From JACQFK01 sp964619955 (GTDB lineage: Bacteria; Planctomycetota; MHYJ01; JACPRB01), in the NCBI GenBank assembly GCA_964619955.1, contig CAZUJF010000019.1, forward strand, positions 41,817-105,816: DNA of 64,000 nucleotides, read 5' to 3'. Under the pieces are notes generated by a model. The model ran no database searches. It worked only from the letters and a program-made list of their open reading frames with translations, and had not been told where the DNA came from. Numbering within the stretch: the stretch's first letter is position 1; each line of letters begins with the position of its first letter. The translations under genes and the position numbers were made by a program. Shown here piece by piece: positions 56,380 to 63,834 of this stretch.

Positions 56380-57298
56380 GGTAGTCCCGCAGCCCGGCGT
56401 CACACAAGCGCCGGTCCTTACGCACGACCTCGTCCGCCAGGCGCTCGCGATACGCGCGGAGCCGCTCGCGCACCTCGGGCACGGCGGTCCCGACGATCTG
56501 CGCCGCGAAGAGCGCCGCGTTGCGCGGCCGGTTGACCCCCATGCCCGCCAGCGGCCCGCCCGTGAACAGGCGCACATAGACGTCCCCGGGGGCCGCGCCG
56601 TTCAGCAGCGGCGCCCCGATCACGGGCAGATCCGTCCTCGACGCCACCTGTCCCGGCAGATCGAGGGAGTCCGGCCCCGCCCAGACGACGACCGCCCGCG
56701 CGCCCGCCTTCTCAAGCTCCGCCAGCCCGCCCGCCTCGAAGACCGCCGCGTCCCTCACCCCGAGCTCCGACAGCAGGTCGATCGCCTCCTTGCCGGCCCG
56801 GTCCGCCCAAGCGCCCACCAGCGCCACGAAGTTCCCCGGCGCGGGCGCCGTCCCCGGAAGCTTCCGCGCCGCCCGGATCTTCGCGCGCAGGGCCGCGTCG
56901 TCGAGCGCCGCGATCTGCGCCGCCAGCCAGGCCGCGGGCTCCGCCTGCCCCACCCCGACCGAACCGACCGGGACGCCCTCCGGCATCTGCACGATCGAAA
57001 GCAGCGAGTCCACGCCGCGGAACGCCGCCGTCTCCACGGGCAGGCCGATCACGGGCACCTGCGTCTCGCTCGCCGTCATGCCCGGCAGATGCGCCGAGCC
57101 GCCCGCGGCGGCGATCGAGACCCTGACCCCCGCCCGCTCCAGCTCACGCGCCCGCGCCGCCATCCGCTCCGGCGTCCGGTGCGCCGAGAGCACCCGCGCC
57201 TCGAACGCGACGCCGAGCGACTCCAGGACCCGGAACGCGGGCTCGATCTTCGGCAGGTCGGAATCGCTGCCGACCCGGACCTCGACGGGGGCGCTCAC
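56339..57298 (-). CDS. purE: N5-CAIR mutase PurE with a second, degenerate PurE-like domain
   Basis: 319 residues from GTG 57298, which overlaps the purK stop by GTGA. Residues 1-165 are a full PurE domain: VRVGSDSDLPKIEPAF, SAHRTPERM with the active-site His, AGGSAHLPGMTASETQVPVIGLPV, and GVDSLLSIVQMPEGVPV. The usual AGAxNA near the end reads GQAEPA. Residues about 170-300 repeat the fold in altered form (FVALVGAWADRAGKEAIDLL, DLPGQVASRTDLPVIGAPL, RNAALFAAQIV) but lack the SAHRTP motif. PurE is usually about 160 residues. The second copy may give a pseudo-octamer. Converges on the zinc-ribbon gene with 41 shared bases. Confidence 0.88.
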   Translation of the reverse strand: MSAPVEVRVGSDSDLPKIEPAFRVLESLGVAFEARVLSAHRTPERMAARARELERAGVRVSIAAAGGSAHLPGMTASETQVPVIGLPVETAAFRGVDSLLSIVQMPEGVPVGSVGVGQAEPAAWLAAQIAALDDAALRAKIRAARKLPGTAPAPGNFVALVGAWADRAGKEAIDLLSELGVRDAAVFEAGGLAELEKAGARAVVVWAGPDSLDLPGQVASRTDLPVIGAPLLNGAAPGDVYVRLFTGGPLAGMGVNRPRNAALFAAQIVGTAVPEVRERLRAYRERLADEVVRKDRRLCDAGLRDYLKGLTSTTPPTRP

Positions 57299-58464
57299 CG
57301 CTTCGCCGCCTTCTGGCCGATCATGCGCAGGACGAACTGCGCCCGGTGCATCAGCGTCTCGAGGTACTCCGGATGATTGACGCCGGTGAGCGTGACGTGG
57401 CCGAGCTTCCGCTTCGGCGCCGTCTCGCGTTTCCCGTAGAGGTGCACGAAGGCCCCGGGGATCTCCCGGACGGCCTCCACGCCGGTCCACTCGTACGGGC
57501 CCTGAAGCCCGGGCGCGCCGAGCAGGTTCACCATGACGGCGCCGTAGAGCAGGGACGGATCGCCGAGCGGCAGCCCGCCGATGGCGCGCAGGTGCTGCTC
57601 GAACTGGGAGGTCCTGCAGGCCTCGATCGTGTAGTGGCCGGAGTTGTGCACGCGCGGGGCGATCTCGTTGATGAGCACGCCGCCCTGCCGGTCGAGGAAC
57701 ATCTCGATGCCGAAGACGCCCGCGCCCTGCAGCGCGCCGAGCGTCTCCTCGGCGAGCGCCCCCGCGCGCCGGGCGGCCGCGGGATCGATGCGCGCCGGAA
57801 CGATCGTCGTGCGCAGGATGTTGTCCACGTGCACGTTCTCGCCCACGGGGAAGGTCCGGATCTCGCCCGTCGTGCTGCGCGCGGCGATGACGGAGATCTC
57901 CCGGTCGAAATCGACGAAGCGCTCCAGCATGAGCGGCCGCCCCTGGAACGAGGCGAAGGCGGCCTCCGCCTGCGCGGGGTCGGCGATCAGGGCGTTCCCG
58001 CGGCCGTCGTAGGAGTCGCGCCGCGCCTTCAGCAGCGCCGGGCAGCCGAAGTCCCGCAGCCCGGCCTGCAGGTCCGCGAGGCCGCCGATCTCCCGGAACT
58101 CGGGCACCGGCAGGCCCTTCGAACGGAGAAAGGTCTTCTGGTGGAGCTTGTCCTGGAGGATGCGCAGCGTGGCCGGCGAGGGATGCACGGCCTTGCCGGA
58201 CCTTTCGAGTTCGTCGAGCGTTCCGCTGTTGGCCTGCTCGATCTCGAACGTGAGCAGGTCGCAGTCGGCGGCCAGGCGGCGGATCGCGTCCGCATCCTTC
58301 ACGTCCGCGACGATCTGGCGTTTCAGCACGGGCCGCGCGGGGCAGTCCTCGGTGGGGTCGACCGCGATGAACTCGAGGGGCAGGTTCCGGCGCCGGGCCG
58401 CTTCGCCCAGCATGAGGCAGAGCTGTCCGCCCCCCACCACCCCGACCGTGCGCCGTTCAGCCAT
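57295..58464 (-). CDS. purK: N5-carboxyaminoimidazole ribonucleotide synthetase PurK
   Basis: 389 residues from ATG 58464. The ATP-grasp enzyme shows VGVVGGGQLCLMLGEAA, the LTFEIEQANSGTLDEL segment, LLKARRDSYDGRGNALI for the glycine-rich ATP loop, and the metal-binding NEIAPRVHNSGHYTIEA...SQFEQHLRAI. It adds bicarbonate to AIR with ATP to give N5-CAIR, the substrate of PurE. The purK-purE order and the GTGA overlap mean that the two consecutive enzymes of purine synthesis are co-translated. The N-terminal GGGQLCLM has Cys in place of the more usual GRM. A possible -10 TACCAT lies ten bases upstream. Confidence 0.95.
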   Translation of the reverse strand: MAERRTVGVVGGGQLCLMLGEAARRRNLPLEFIAVDPTEDCPARPVLKRQIVADVKDADAIRRLAADCDLLTFEIEQANSGTLDELERSGKAVHPSPATLRILQDKLHQKTFLRSKGLPVPEFREIGGLADLQAGLRDFGCPALLKARRDSYDGRGNALIADPAQAEAAFASFQGRPLMLERFVDFDREISVIAARSTTGEIRTFPVGENVHVDNILRTTIVPARIDPAAARRAGALAEETLGALQGAGVFGIEMFLDRQGGVLINEIAPRVHNSGHYTIEACRTSQFEQHLRAIGGLPLGDPSLLYGAVMVNLLGAPGLQGPYEWTGVEAVREIPGAFVHLYGKRETAPKRKLGHVTLTGVNHPEYLETLMHRAQFVLRMIGQKAAKR

Positions 58465-58565
58465 GACGCCCGGGATGGTATCGGTTTTCCGGGGGAGGCA
58501 CAAGTTCGGGCCGAAGCGCCGAATTGGGTTGGCCCCGGCCGGGCTCCGGGGTAAAGTTTCAGCAG

Positions 58566-58955
58566 GTGACGAAACAGAGCCGGCTGTCGCAGCGAACCCT
58601 GCGCCTGGGTCATGCGCTGGTGCTGGGAGCGCTCGTGATCAGCCTGCCGGCGCGGGCCTGGCGGGCGGACACCCTCCCCACATTTTATGAGGTGGCACGG
58701 GGTGCGGCACAGTGCTCCTCCGTTCCGGAGCAGGATCCCGCCAAGAAACCGCGATCGACACGCCTCTTCATCGAACGCCGCGGGAACACCGACCCGTCCC
58801 CGCTTTCCATCCCTGATGATGCGGACGCCCTGGACTGCTTCCGGGAACCCACTCCTTCACATCCCGCGACCTCCCTGGTCGAACTCACCAAACCGGAATA
58901 CCTGAAGATCCGGCTGCTCGGTTCTCCCAAGAGCCCGCGCTCCCCGCCCCTCTAA
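58566..58955 (+). CDS. Small exported protein of unknown function
   Basis: 129 residues from GTG 58566, eight bases after TAAAGT; an earlier in-frame start cannot be excluded. A hydrophobic segment (LGHALVLGALVISLPARA) with an Ala-x-Ala site suggests signal peptidase cleavage. The mature 95 residues are Pro- and charge-rich and contain two cysteines (CSS, DCF) that may form a disulfide. No family recognised and the low complexity of the C-terminus weakens the call. Confidence 0.5.
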   Translation: MTKQSRLSQRTLRLGHALVLGALVISLPARAWRADTLPTFYEVARGAAQCSSVPEQDPAKKPRSTRLFIERRGNTDPSPLSIPDDADALDCFREPTPSHPATSLVELTKPEYLKIRLLGSPKSPRSPPL

Positions 58956-58980
58956 GAGGCGCCCCGTCGTCTCGGCCCCT

Positions 58981-59014
58981 TCCGAAAGACCCCTCCGCTT
59001 CCGGTCCTTTCGGA
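58981..59014. other. Stem-loop before otsA
   Basis: TCCGAAAGACC (58981-58991) pairs with GGTCCTTTCGGA (59003-59014) with one bulged base, around an 11-base loop. It lies 42 bases before otsA and could be the terminator of the small exported gene or part of the otsA leader. No T-tract is visible. Confidence 0.4.
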
Positions 59015-59055
59015 GTCCGGGACAACTTCCCGAAAACTCTTAGAACGAGGGTCCC

Positions 59056-60537
59056 ATGGCAGCTCCCGAAACCCTGAAGCACTGGCTGGACCGGCGCCTC
59101 CGCGGGTACCGCTTCCTCTGCGTGGCGAACCGGGAACCGTATATCCACGAACGGACCCCCGACGGCATCCGCTGCAAGGAGCCCGCCAGCGGTGTCGTGA
59201 CGGCGCTCGATCCCGTGCTGCGCTCCACCGGCGGCACCTGGATCGCCCACGGCAGCGGCTCGGCCGACCGCGAAACCTGCGACGAACGCGGACGCCTGCG
59301 CGTGCCCCCCGGCAGCGGCGCGTACGAATTGCGCCGGGTCTGGCTTACGCCCGAGGAGGAGGAGGGCTACTATTACGGCTTCTCCAACGGGGCCCTCTGG
59401 CCGCTCTGCCACATCGCCTACCAGCGGCCCGTCTTCAACGAGCGGGACTGGAACCAGTACGTCGCGGTGAACCGGAAATTCGCCGACGCCGTCGTAGAAG
59501 AGGCCGGTGACGGAAAGGTCCTCATCTTCGTCCAGGATTACCATTTCGCCCTGCTGCCCCGCATGGTCAAGGAGCGGCTCCCCGGCGCCTGCGTCTTCCA
59601 GTTCTGGCACATCCCCTGGCCGAACCCCGAGGCCTTCCGCATCTGCCCCTGGAAGACGGAGATCCTGGAGGGCCTGCTGGCCAACGACCTCCTGGCCTTC
59701 CACATCCCCTACCACGGGCTGAACTTCCTGGAGACCATCGACCGCGAACTCGAGAGCCGCATCGACCGCGAACGCTCCACCGTCTATTTCCACGGCAGCC
59801 CGACGCTCATCCAGTCGCACCCCATCAGCGTCGACCTGGCCGGCCTCTCGGCCGAAGCCTCCAGCGCCGCCACACGGGAGCAGGCGGAGCGCCTCCGCAA
59901 GGATCCCCGCCTGCACGGCCGAAAGGTGATCCTGGGCATCGACCGTCTCGACTACACCAAGGGCATCCTCGAACGCCTCCACGCCGTCGACCGCCTCTTC
60001 CTGCGGCACCCGGAACTCATCGGCAAGGCCGTCTTCCTGCAGATCGGCGTCCCCAGCCGCTCCCATCTGGAGGCCTACCGGCGCTTCCAAGAGGAGGTCG
60101 TCGCGCTGGTCCGGGAGGTCAACGCGCGTCATGCCGCGGCGGGCTGGGAGCCCGTCGTCTTCCTCCTGGAACACAAGGATCGCGCGGAACTCCTCGCCTA
60201 CTACCGGCTCGCCGACGTCTGTCTCGTCTCCTCGCTGCACGACGGAATGAACCTCGTGGCCAAGGAGTACGTCGCCGCGCGGCGCGACTTGAAGGGGGTG
60301 CTCGTGCTCAGCCGCTTCACCGGGGCGGCCCGGGAGTTCGCCACCGCGCTCCAGGTCAACCCCTACGCCGTCGACGCCACCGCCGACACCCTTTACACGG
60401 CCCTCACGATGCCCGTGCCGGAGCAGCAGGCCCGCATGGAACAGATGCGGGCGGTCCTCACCGAGCACACCGTGTTCACCTGGGTCCGGAAGCTGCTGGA
60501 GCAGGCCGTGCGCCTCGAACCCGCCCCCCTGGGATGA
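59056..60537 (+). CDS. otsA: Trehalose-6-phosphate synthase (GT20 family)
   Basis: 493 residues. GT20 landmarks are FQFWHIPWPNPEAF, IQSHPISVDL, GIDRLDYTKGILERL, and LHDGMNLVAKEYVAARR with the donor-phosphate residues. At the N-terminus the expected Gly-Gly-Leu donor loop is replaced by EPASGVVTALDP after VANREPYIHE, a variant pattern. The enzyme would join UDP- or ADP-glucose to glucose 6-phosphate; an osmolyte such as glucosylglycerol phosphate is an alternative product. Its stop overlaps the otsB start (ATGA), so synthase and phosphatase are made together for stress protection. Confidence 0.85.
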   Translation: MAAPETLKHWLDRRLRGYRFLCVANREPYIHERTPDGIRCKEPASGVVTALDPVLRSTGGTWIAHGSGSADRETCDERGRLRVPPGSGAYELRRVWLTPEEEEGYYYGFSNGALWPLCHIAYQRPVFNERDWNQYVAVNRKFADAVVEEAGDGKVLIFVQDYHFALLPRMVKERLPGACVFQFWHIPWPNPEAFRICPWKTEILEGLLANDLLAFHIPYHGLNFLETIDRELESRIDRERSTVYFHGSPTLIQSHPISVDLAGLSAEASSAATREQAERLRKDPRLHGRKVILGIDRLDYTKGILERLHAVDRLFLRHPELIGKAVFLQIGVPSRSHLEAYRRFQEEVVALVREVNARHAAAGWEPVVFLLEHKDRAELLAYYRLADVCLVSSLHDGMNLVAKEYVAARRDLKGVLVLSRFTGAAREFATALQVNPYAVDATADTLYTALTMPVPEQQARMEQMRAVLTEHTVFTWVRKLLEQAVRLEPAPLG

Positions 60538-61364
60538 ACACCATGCGCCCTTTGCTTGAGCACCTGGACGAATTCCTCGCGACGGCCTCCGAGGCCCGTC
60601 ATTTATGCGTCCTTTCGGACTTCGACGGGACCCTCGCGCCGCTCGAGCTCCGCCCGGACCGGGCACGGCTTGCGGACGCATCCAGGGAACTGCTGCGTTC
60701 CCTGGCCCGGCAGCCGCGCACGACCGTCGGCATCCTCAGCGGGCGCTCGCTGGACGACCTCCGCTCGAAAGTCGGCCTGGACCGCCTCTGGTACGTGGGC
60801 AACCACGGATACGAGGTGAGCTCCCCCTCCGGCGAGCAGTTCCTCCTCTACGACCCCCTGGAATTGGAGGTCCTCACGACGCTGGAGGAAGACCTGCGTT
60901 CGCAGACGGCGGGGATTCCCGGGGTCCTTCTCGAACCGAAGGGCCCCATCCTCGCCCTCCATTTCCGCGAGGTCGCGCCTGAAGCGGTGGAACGTGTGGA
61001 GCGGATCTTCCAGAACGCCCTTGAACAGCGGCGGCGGAAGCTCATGGTGTCGCGCGGCCACTGCGTGCTCGAAGCCCGGCTCCGCGGCAGCAGCAACAAG
61101 GGCACGGCGGTGCGGCGGATCCGGGGAACGCTCCCCTCGGGAACCCTCGTGATCTATGCGGGCGACGACCTCACCGACCAGGACGTCTTCCGGGAACTCC
61201 GTGGACGCGGCTGCAGCATCGCGATCGGAGCCCCCACGAAACTCGCCGATTACACCCTGCCCGGCCCCGGGGACTGGGACCGGATCCTGGAACGCCTCCT
61301 GAAGGCGTTGCAAGCCCGGTCCGCGCCTCCGCGAAGCGGTCGGACCCGCACGGCGTCGGAATAG
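60534..61364 (+). CDS. otsB: Trehalose-6-phosphate phosphatase
   Basis: 276 residues of the HAD superfamily. The nucleophile motif is SDFDGTLAPLE (Asp32-type), motif 2 is GILSGRSLDDL, the cap contains GNHGYEV, the Lys motif is SSNKGTAVRRI and the metal motif is YAGDDLTDQDVF. It dephosphorylates trehalose 6-phosphate to trehalose. The ATG lies in a four-base overlap with otsA. The C-terminal tail (RSAPPRSGRTRTASE) is short and disordered. The partner gene and all catalytic motifs make this call firm. Confidence 0.94.
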   Translation: MNTMRPLLEHLDEFLATASEARHLCVLSDFDGTLAPLELRPDRARLADASRELLRSLARQPRTTVGILSGRSLDDLRSKVGLDRLWYVGNHGYEVSSPSGEQFLLYDPLELEVLTTLEEDLRSQTAGIPGVLLEPKGPILALHFREVAPEAVERVERIFQNALEQRRRKLMVSRGHCVLEARLRGSSNKGTAVRRIRGTLPSGTLVIYAGDDLTDQDVFRELRGRGCSIAIGAPTKLADYTLPGPGDWDRILERLLKALQARSAPPRSGRTRTASE

Positions 61365-61391
61365 GCCGGCATCGGGTATCCTTGCACCATC

Positions 61392-61526
61392 GTGAGTTCG
61401 CTACTGCCCGCCCTCGTCCTCGCCCAGGAGGGCGCCCTCGACGTGCTCGACGGCGAGACGCTCTGCGAGAACGGCCGGCTCTTCGCGCTGAATTGCGGGG
61501 CCCGCACGCGTCTGGCGATCCGTTGA
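61392..61526 (+). pseudogene. Truncated fragment of an exported protein gene
   Basis: A 44-codon frame from GTG 61392 begins SSLLPALVLAQ, the same type of signal as other exported proteins here, and continues EGALDVLDGETLCENG before a stop at 61524-61526. It has no downstream continuation and its end overlaps the -35 of tdh. It looks like the first part of a larger gene whose remainder has been lost. Confidence 0.4.
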
Positions 61527-61550
61527 CGGGCGGACGGCGCGCGATATGCT
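61523..61550 (+). promoter_or_regulatory. tdh promoter
   Basis: TTGACG (61523-61528), 16 bases, TATGCT (61545-61550), followed after seven bases by ATG 61558. A leaderless start is implied. Confidence 0.65.
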
Positions 61551-61557
61551 GGGGCGC

Positions 61558-62586
61558 ATGAAAGCCCTGGTGAAAGCGCGTCCCGAGCCGGGCCTCTGGG
61601 TGGAGGAGGTCTCGGTCCCCGAGATCGGCATCAACGACGTCCTCATCAAGGTCGAAATGGCCGGCATCTGCGGCACCGACCTGCACATCCACAAGTACGA
61701 CGCCTGGGCGCAGAAGACGCTCAAGCTGCCGCTGGTCGTGGGCCACGAGTTCGTCGGCCGCGTGAGTGCGGTGGGCTCGAACGTGACGGGCTTCAAGCCC
61801 GGGGACATCGTCGGCGGCGAAGGCCACGTGGTCTGCGGCCGCTGCCGCAACTGCATGGCCGGGCGGCGCGCGCAGTGCAAGGACACGCAGGGCATCGGCG
61901 TGAACCGGGCGGGCTGCTTCGCGGAGTACGTCGCGCTGCCGATGACGAACGTCTGGTACCACGACCCGCTGCTCCCGCGGGAGGTGCAGGCCGCGTTCGA
62001 CCCCTTCGGCAACGCGGTGCACACGGCGCTCGCGTTCCCGGTGCTCGGCGAGGACGTGCTGATCACGGGCGCCGGGCCGATCGGCCTGATGGCGGCGGCG
62101 GTGGTGCGCCACGCCGGGGCGCGGCACGTGGTGGTGACGGACCTGAATCCCGGCCGCCTCGCGCTGGCGCGGAAGATGGGGGCGACGCTCGCGCTCGACG
62201 CGCGGACGGAGCGGGTGGCCGACGCGCAGAAGGCGCTCGGGATGAAGGAGGGCTTCGACGTCGGCCTGGAGATGTCGGGCAACCGGGCGGCGTTCACGGA
62301 GCTGCTGCAGAACCTCTGCCACGGCGGCAAGGTGGCGATGCTGGGGATCCCCGAGAAGGAGATGGCGATCGACTGGAATCTCGTGATCTTCAACATGCTC
62401 ACGATCAAGGGCATCTACGGCCGGCAGATGTACGAGACCTGGTACCAGATGACGGTGCTGCTGCAGGGCGGCCTGGACATCCGTCCGGCGCTGACGCACG
62501 TGTTCCCGTGGACCGAGTGGGAGAAGGCCTTCGAGGTGGTGCGCGCCGGCGAAGGCGGCAAGGTCCTGCTGGACTGGCGGAGCTGA
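61558..62586 (+). CDS. tdh: L-threonine 3-dehydrogenase (zinc-dependent alcohol dehydrogenase family)
   Basis: 342 residues from ATG 61558, nearly the length of E. coli Tdh (341). The catalytic zinc site is GICGTDLHIHKYD and GHEFVGRV; the structural zinc cysteines are CGRCRNCMAGRRAQC. NAD binding is at ITGAGPIGLMAAAVVRHAG. PLVVGHEFVG, CKDTQGIGVNRAGCFAEYV and GIPEKEMAIDWN are typical of threonine dehydrogenase rather than general alcohol dehydrogenases. It oxidises threonine to 2-amino-3-ketobutyrate. An upstream in-frame ATG at 61546 overlaps the -10 hexamer and is rejected. The kbl partner gene is not in the window. Confidence 0.93.
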   Translation: MKALVKARPEPGLWVEEVSVPEIGINDVLIKVEMAGICGTDLHIHKYDAWAQKTLKLPLVVGHEFVGRVSAVGSNVTGFKPGDIVGGEGHVVCGRCRNCMAGRRAQCKDTQGIGVNRAGCFAEYVALPMTNVWYHDPLLPREVQAAFDPFGNAVHTALAFPVLGEDVLITGAGPIGLMAAAVVRHAGARHVVVTDLNPGRLALARKMGATLALDARTERVADAQKALGMKEGFDVGLEMSGNRAAFTELLQNLCHGGKVAMLGIPEKEMAIDWNLVIFNMLTIKGIYGRQMYETWYQMTVLLQGGLDIRPALTHVFPWTEWEKAFEVVRAGEGGKVLLDWRS

Positions 62587-62672
62587 GAAACTGCTACCCT
62601 TGCCGAACGGCTTCACTTATCATCCCGAGCATCGGACGTTTGTTGGATTTTGAGTGGATGGGAGAACGATCC

Positions 62673-63185
62673 ATGAAGCAGGCCCCCAAGACCTCCGGCG
62701 CGGTCCTGAAGTCTCTGACGTTTCTGGCGCTGGCCCTCTGCCTCCCCGCCTGTGCGGCGAGGAACTCCCTGAAGGTCACCGTTCCCATGACCGCGCCGCT
62801 GGGTTCATTCAACTCCGCCCAGATCGTCTGCACCGCGGAGGATGAGCGCGAGCGCTCGTACGTCCAGAAGCTGGAATCCCAGGTCATGGTCAAGCTCAAG
62901 GAGCGCGACACCTTCAAGGAATACCGCCTCTCCAAGGACCCCGGCCAGTCGGACCTGGTCGTGAGCGTCAACGTCCTCGACGTGAAGCGGGCGAGCGGCT
63001 ACACCTGGGGCTGGTACGGCCGGCACAGCTCGAAGGTCGCCTGCGACGTCACGATCCGGGATTCGAAGACGAACAATGTCGTCGGCGCCTTCTCCGTGGT
63101 CGCGAACCCCAAGTACTCCAGCGTCGAAGAGGCGCTGAGCGATGCGGCGACCCAGATCGCCGACCACATGCGCGCGAGCCGCTAA
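62673..63185 (+). CDS. DUF4410-like lipoprotein
   Basis: 170 residues from ATG 62673 with GGGAGA upstream. A lipoprotein signal (LTFLALALCLPAC, Cys about residue 26) is followed by a beta-alpha domain with SDLVVSVNVLDVKRASG, KVACDVTIRDSKTNNVVGAFSV and a C-terminal helix EALSDAATQIADHM, the general pattern of DUF4410 periplasmic lipoproteins. Family function is unknown; such proteins may bind partner envelope proteins. A strong terminator (63212-63244) ends the unit 26 bases after the stop. Confidence 0.75.
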   Translation: MKQAPKTSGAVLKSLTFLALALCLPACAARNSLKVTVPMTAPLGSFNSAQIVCTAEDERERSYVQKLESQVMVKLKERDTFKEYRLSKDPGQSDLVVSVNVLDVKRASGYTWGWYGRHSSKVACDVTIRDSKTNNVVGAFSVVANPKYSSVEEALSDAATQIADHMRASR

Positions 63186-63211
63186 GTCGCCCCGCAAACC
63201 GGATTTCGAAG

Positions 63212-63244
63212 GGGCCCGTTCCCGAAAGGGGACGGGCCCTTTTT
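63212..63244 (+). terminator. Rho-independent terminator
   Basis: GGGCCCGTTCCC, loop GAAA, GGGGACGGGCCC with one T-G pair, followed by TTTTT. A stable GNRA tetraloop hairpin with a T-tract, the best terminator in the window together with 53142-53169. Confidence 0.95.
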
Positions 63245-63318
63245 CATTGGGCGCGGCAGTCTCCGACCTTCATTTCCTGGGTTCGTATTCCTTGAGCAAC
63301 TGCTCCGCCAGATCTCAC

Positions 63319-63633
63319 CTACTCAAGATTCCACGGTTCCCGGCTTGCCAGCTGCCGCAAGTCGCGGGCACCATGAACCACTCTGAGGATGGTGACCCTC
63401 GATTCATCCGCGGAGTAAACGATCCGGTAATCCCTGTAGATCAGTTCGCGGAGCCGGGCTTGGTTGAACTCAGGAACGACCCGGCCCCTCATCGGCAGGT
63501 CCGCCAATATCCCAACCGACTCGATGAGGCGATCGGTGAAATTGACGGCGTTGAGAAGTGAATCCCGGGCAATCCAGTCTTCAAGGAGGCGAACGTCTTC
63601 CGCCGCGGTCAGCGTCCAGCGGATCTCCGCCAT
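63319..63633 (-). CDS. parE: ParE/RelE-superfamily toxin
   Basis: 104 residues. Typical ParE-branch features: an N-terminal helix pair (LTAAEDVRLLEDWIARDSLLNAVNFTDRLIESVGIL), LPMRGRVVPEF, then the beta-sheet with LRELIYRDYRIVYSADESRVTILRVVHGARDL. ParE toxins poison DNA gyrase; some relatives are mRNA interferases. The ATG lies 25 bases inside the end of the antitoxin gene, so it is coupled to it. The pair has its own promoter at 63807-63834. The product looks intact. Confidence 0.9.
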   Translation of the reverse strand: MAEIRWTLTAAEDVRLLEDWIARDSLLNAVNFTDRLIESVGILADLPMRGRVVPEFNQARLRELIYRDYRIVYSADESRVTILRVVHGARDLRQLASREPWNLE

Positions 63634-63800
63634 TCCGCCATCCGATCCTTAAGCTGGGAGTGGCTGATCACCCGCCCTTCAGCGGCATCCTTCAGACCCT
63701 TTTCAACCTGAAGCCGGAAGTAGAGCTCTTCCATGACATCGGCCTCGGTGACATTTTCCGGCAGGCGTTCGATCAGCCGGAGGATCTCGCCTTTGCTCAT
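63609..63800 (-). CDS. Antitoxin of the ParE-type toxin
   Basis: 63 residues. An N-terminal helix (GEILRLIERLPENVTEADVMEELYFRLQVEKGL) and the C-terminal toxin-binding part KDAAEGRVISHSQLKDRMAEW match a family of small antitoxins that precede ParE toxins and share the EGRVxSHxxxKxRMxxW tail. No separate DNA-binding fold is obvious beyond the N-terminal helices. Its end overlaps the toxin gene. TAGAAT six bases before the ATG indicates a leaderless mRNA. Confidence 0.82.
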   Translation of the reverse strand: MSKGEILRLIERLPENVTEADVMEELYFRLQVEKGLKDAAEGRVISHSQLKDRMAEWRRSAGR

Positions 63801-63806
63801 ACGGTG

Positions 63807-63834
63807 ATTCTACCCTTCGAAACCTCGATTTCAA
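63807..63834 (-). promoter_or_regulatory. Promoter of the ParE-type toxin-antitoxin operon
   Basis: On the minus strand TTGAAA (63829-63834), 16 bases, TAGAAT (63807-63812), six bases before ATG 63800. The spacer and -35 contain an imperfect dyad (TTGAAATCGAGGTTTCGAA) that may be the operator. Confidence 0.65.
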
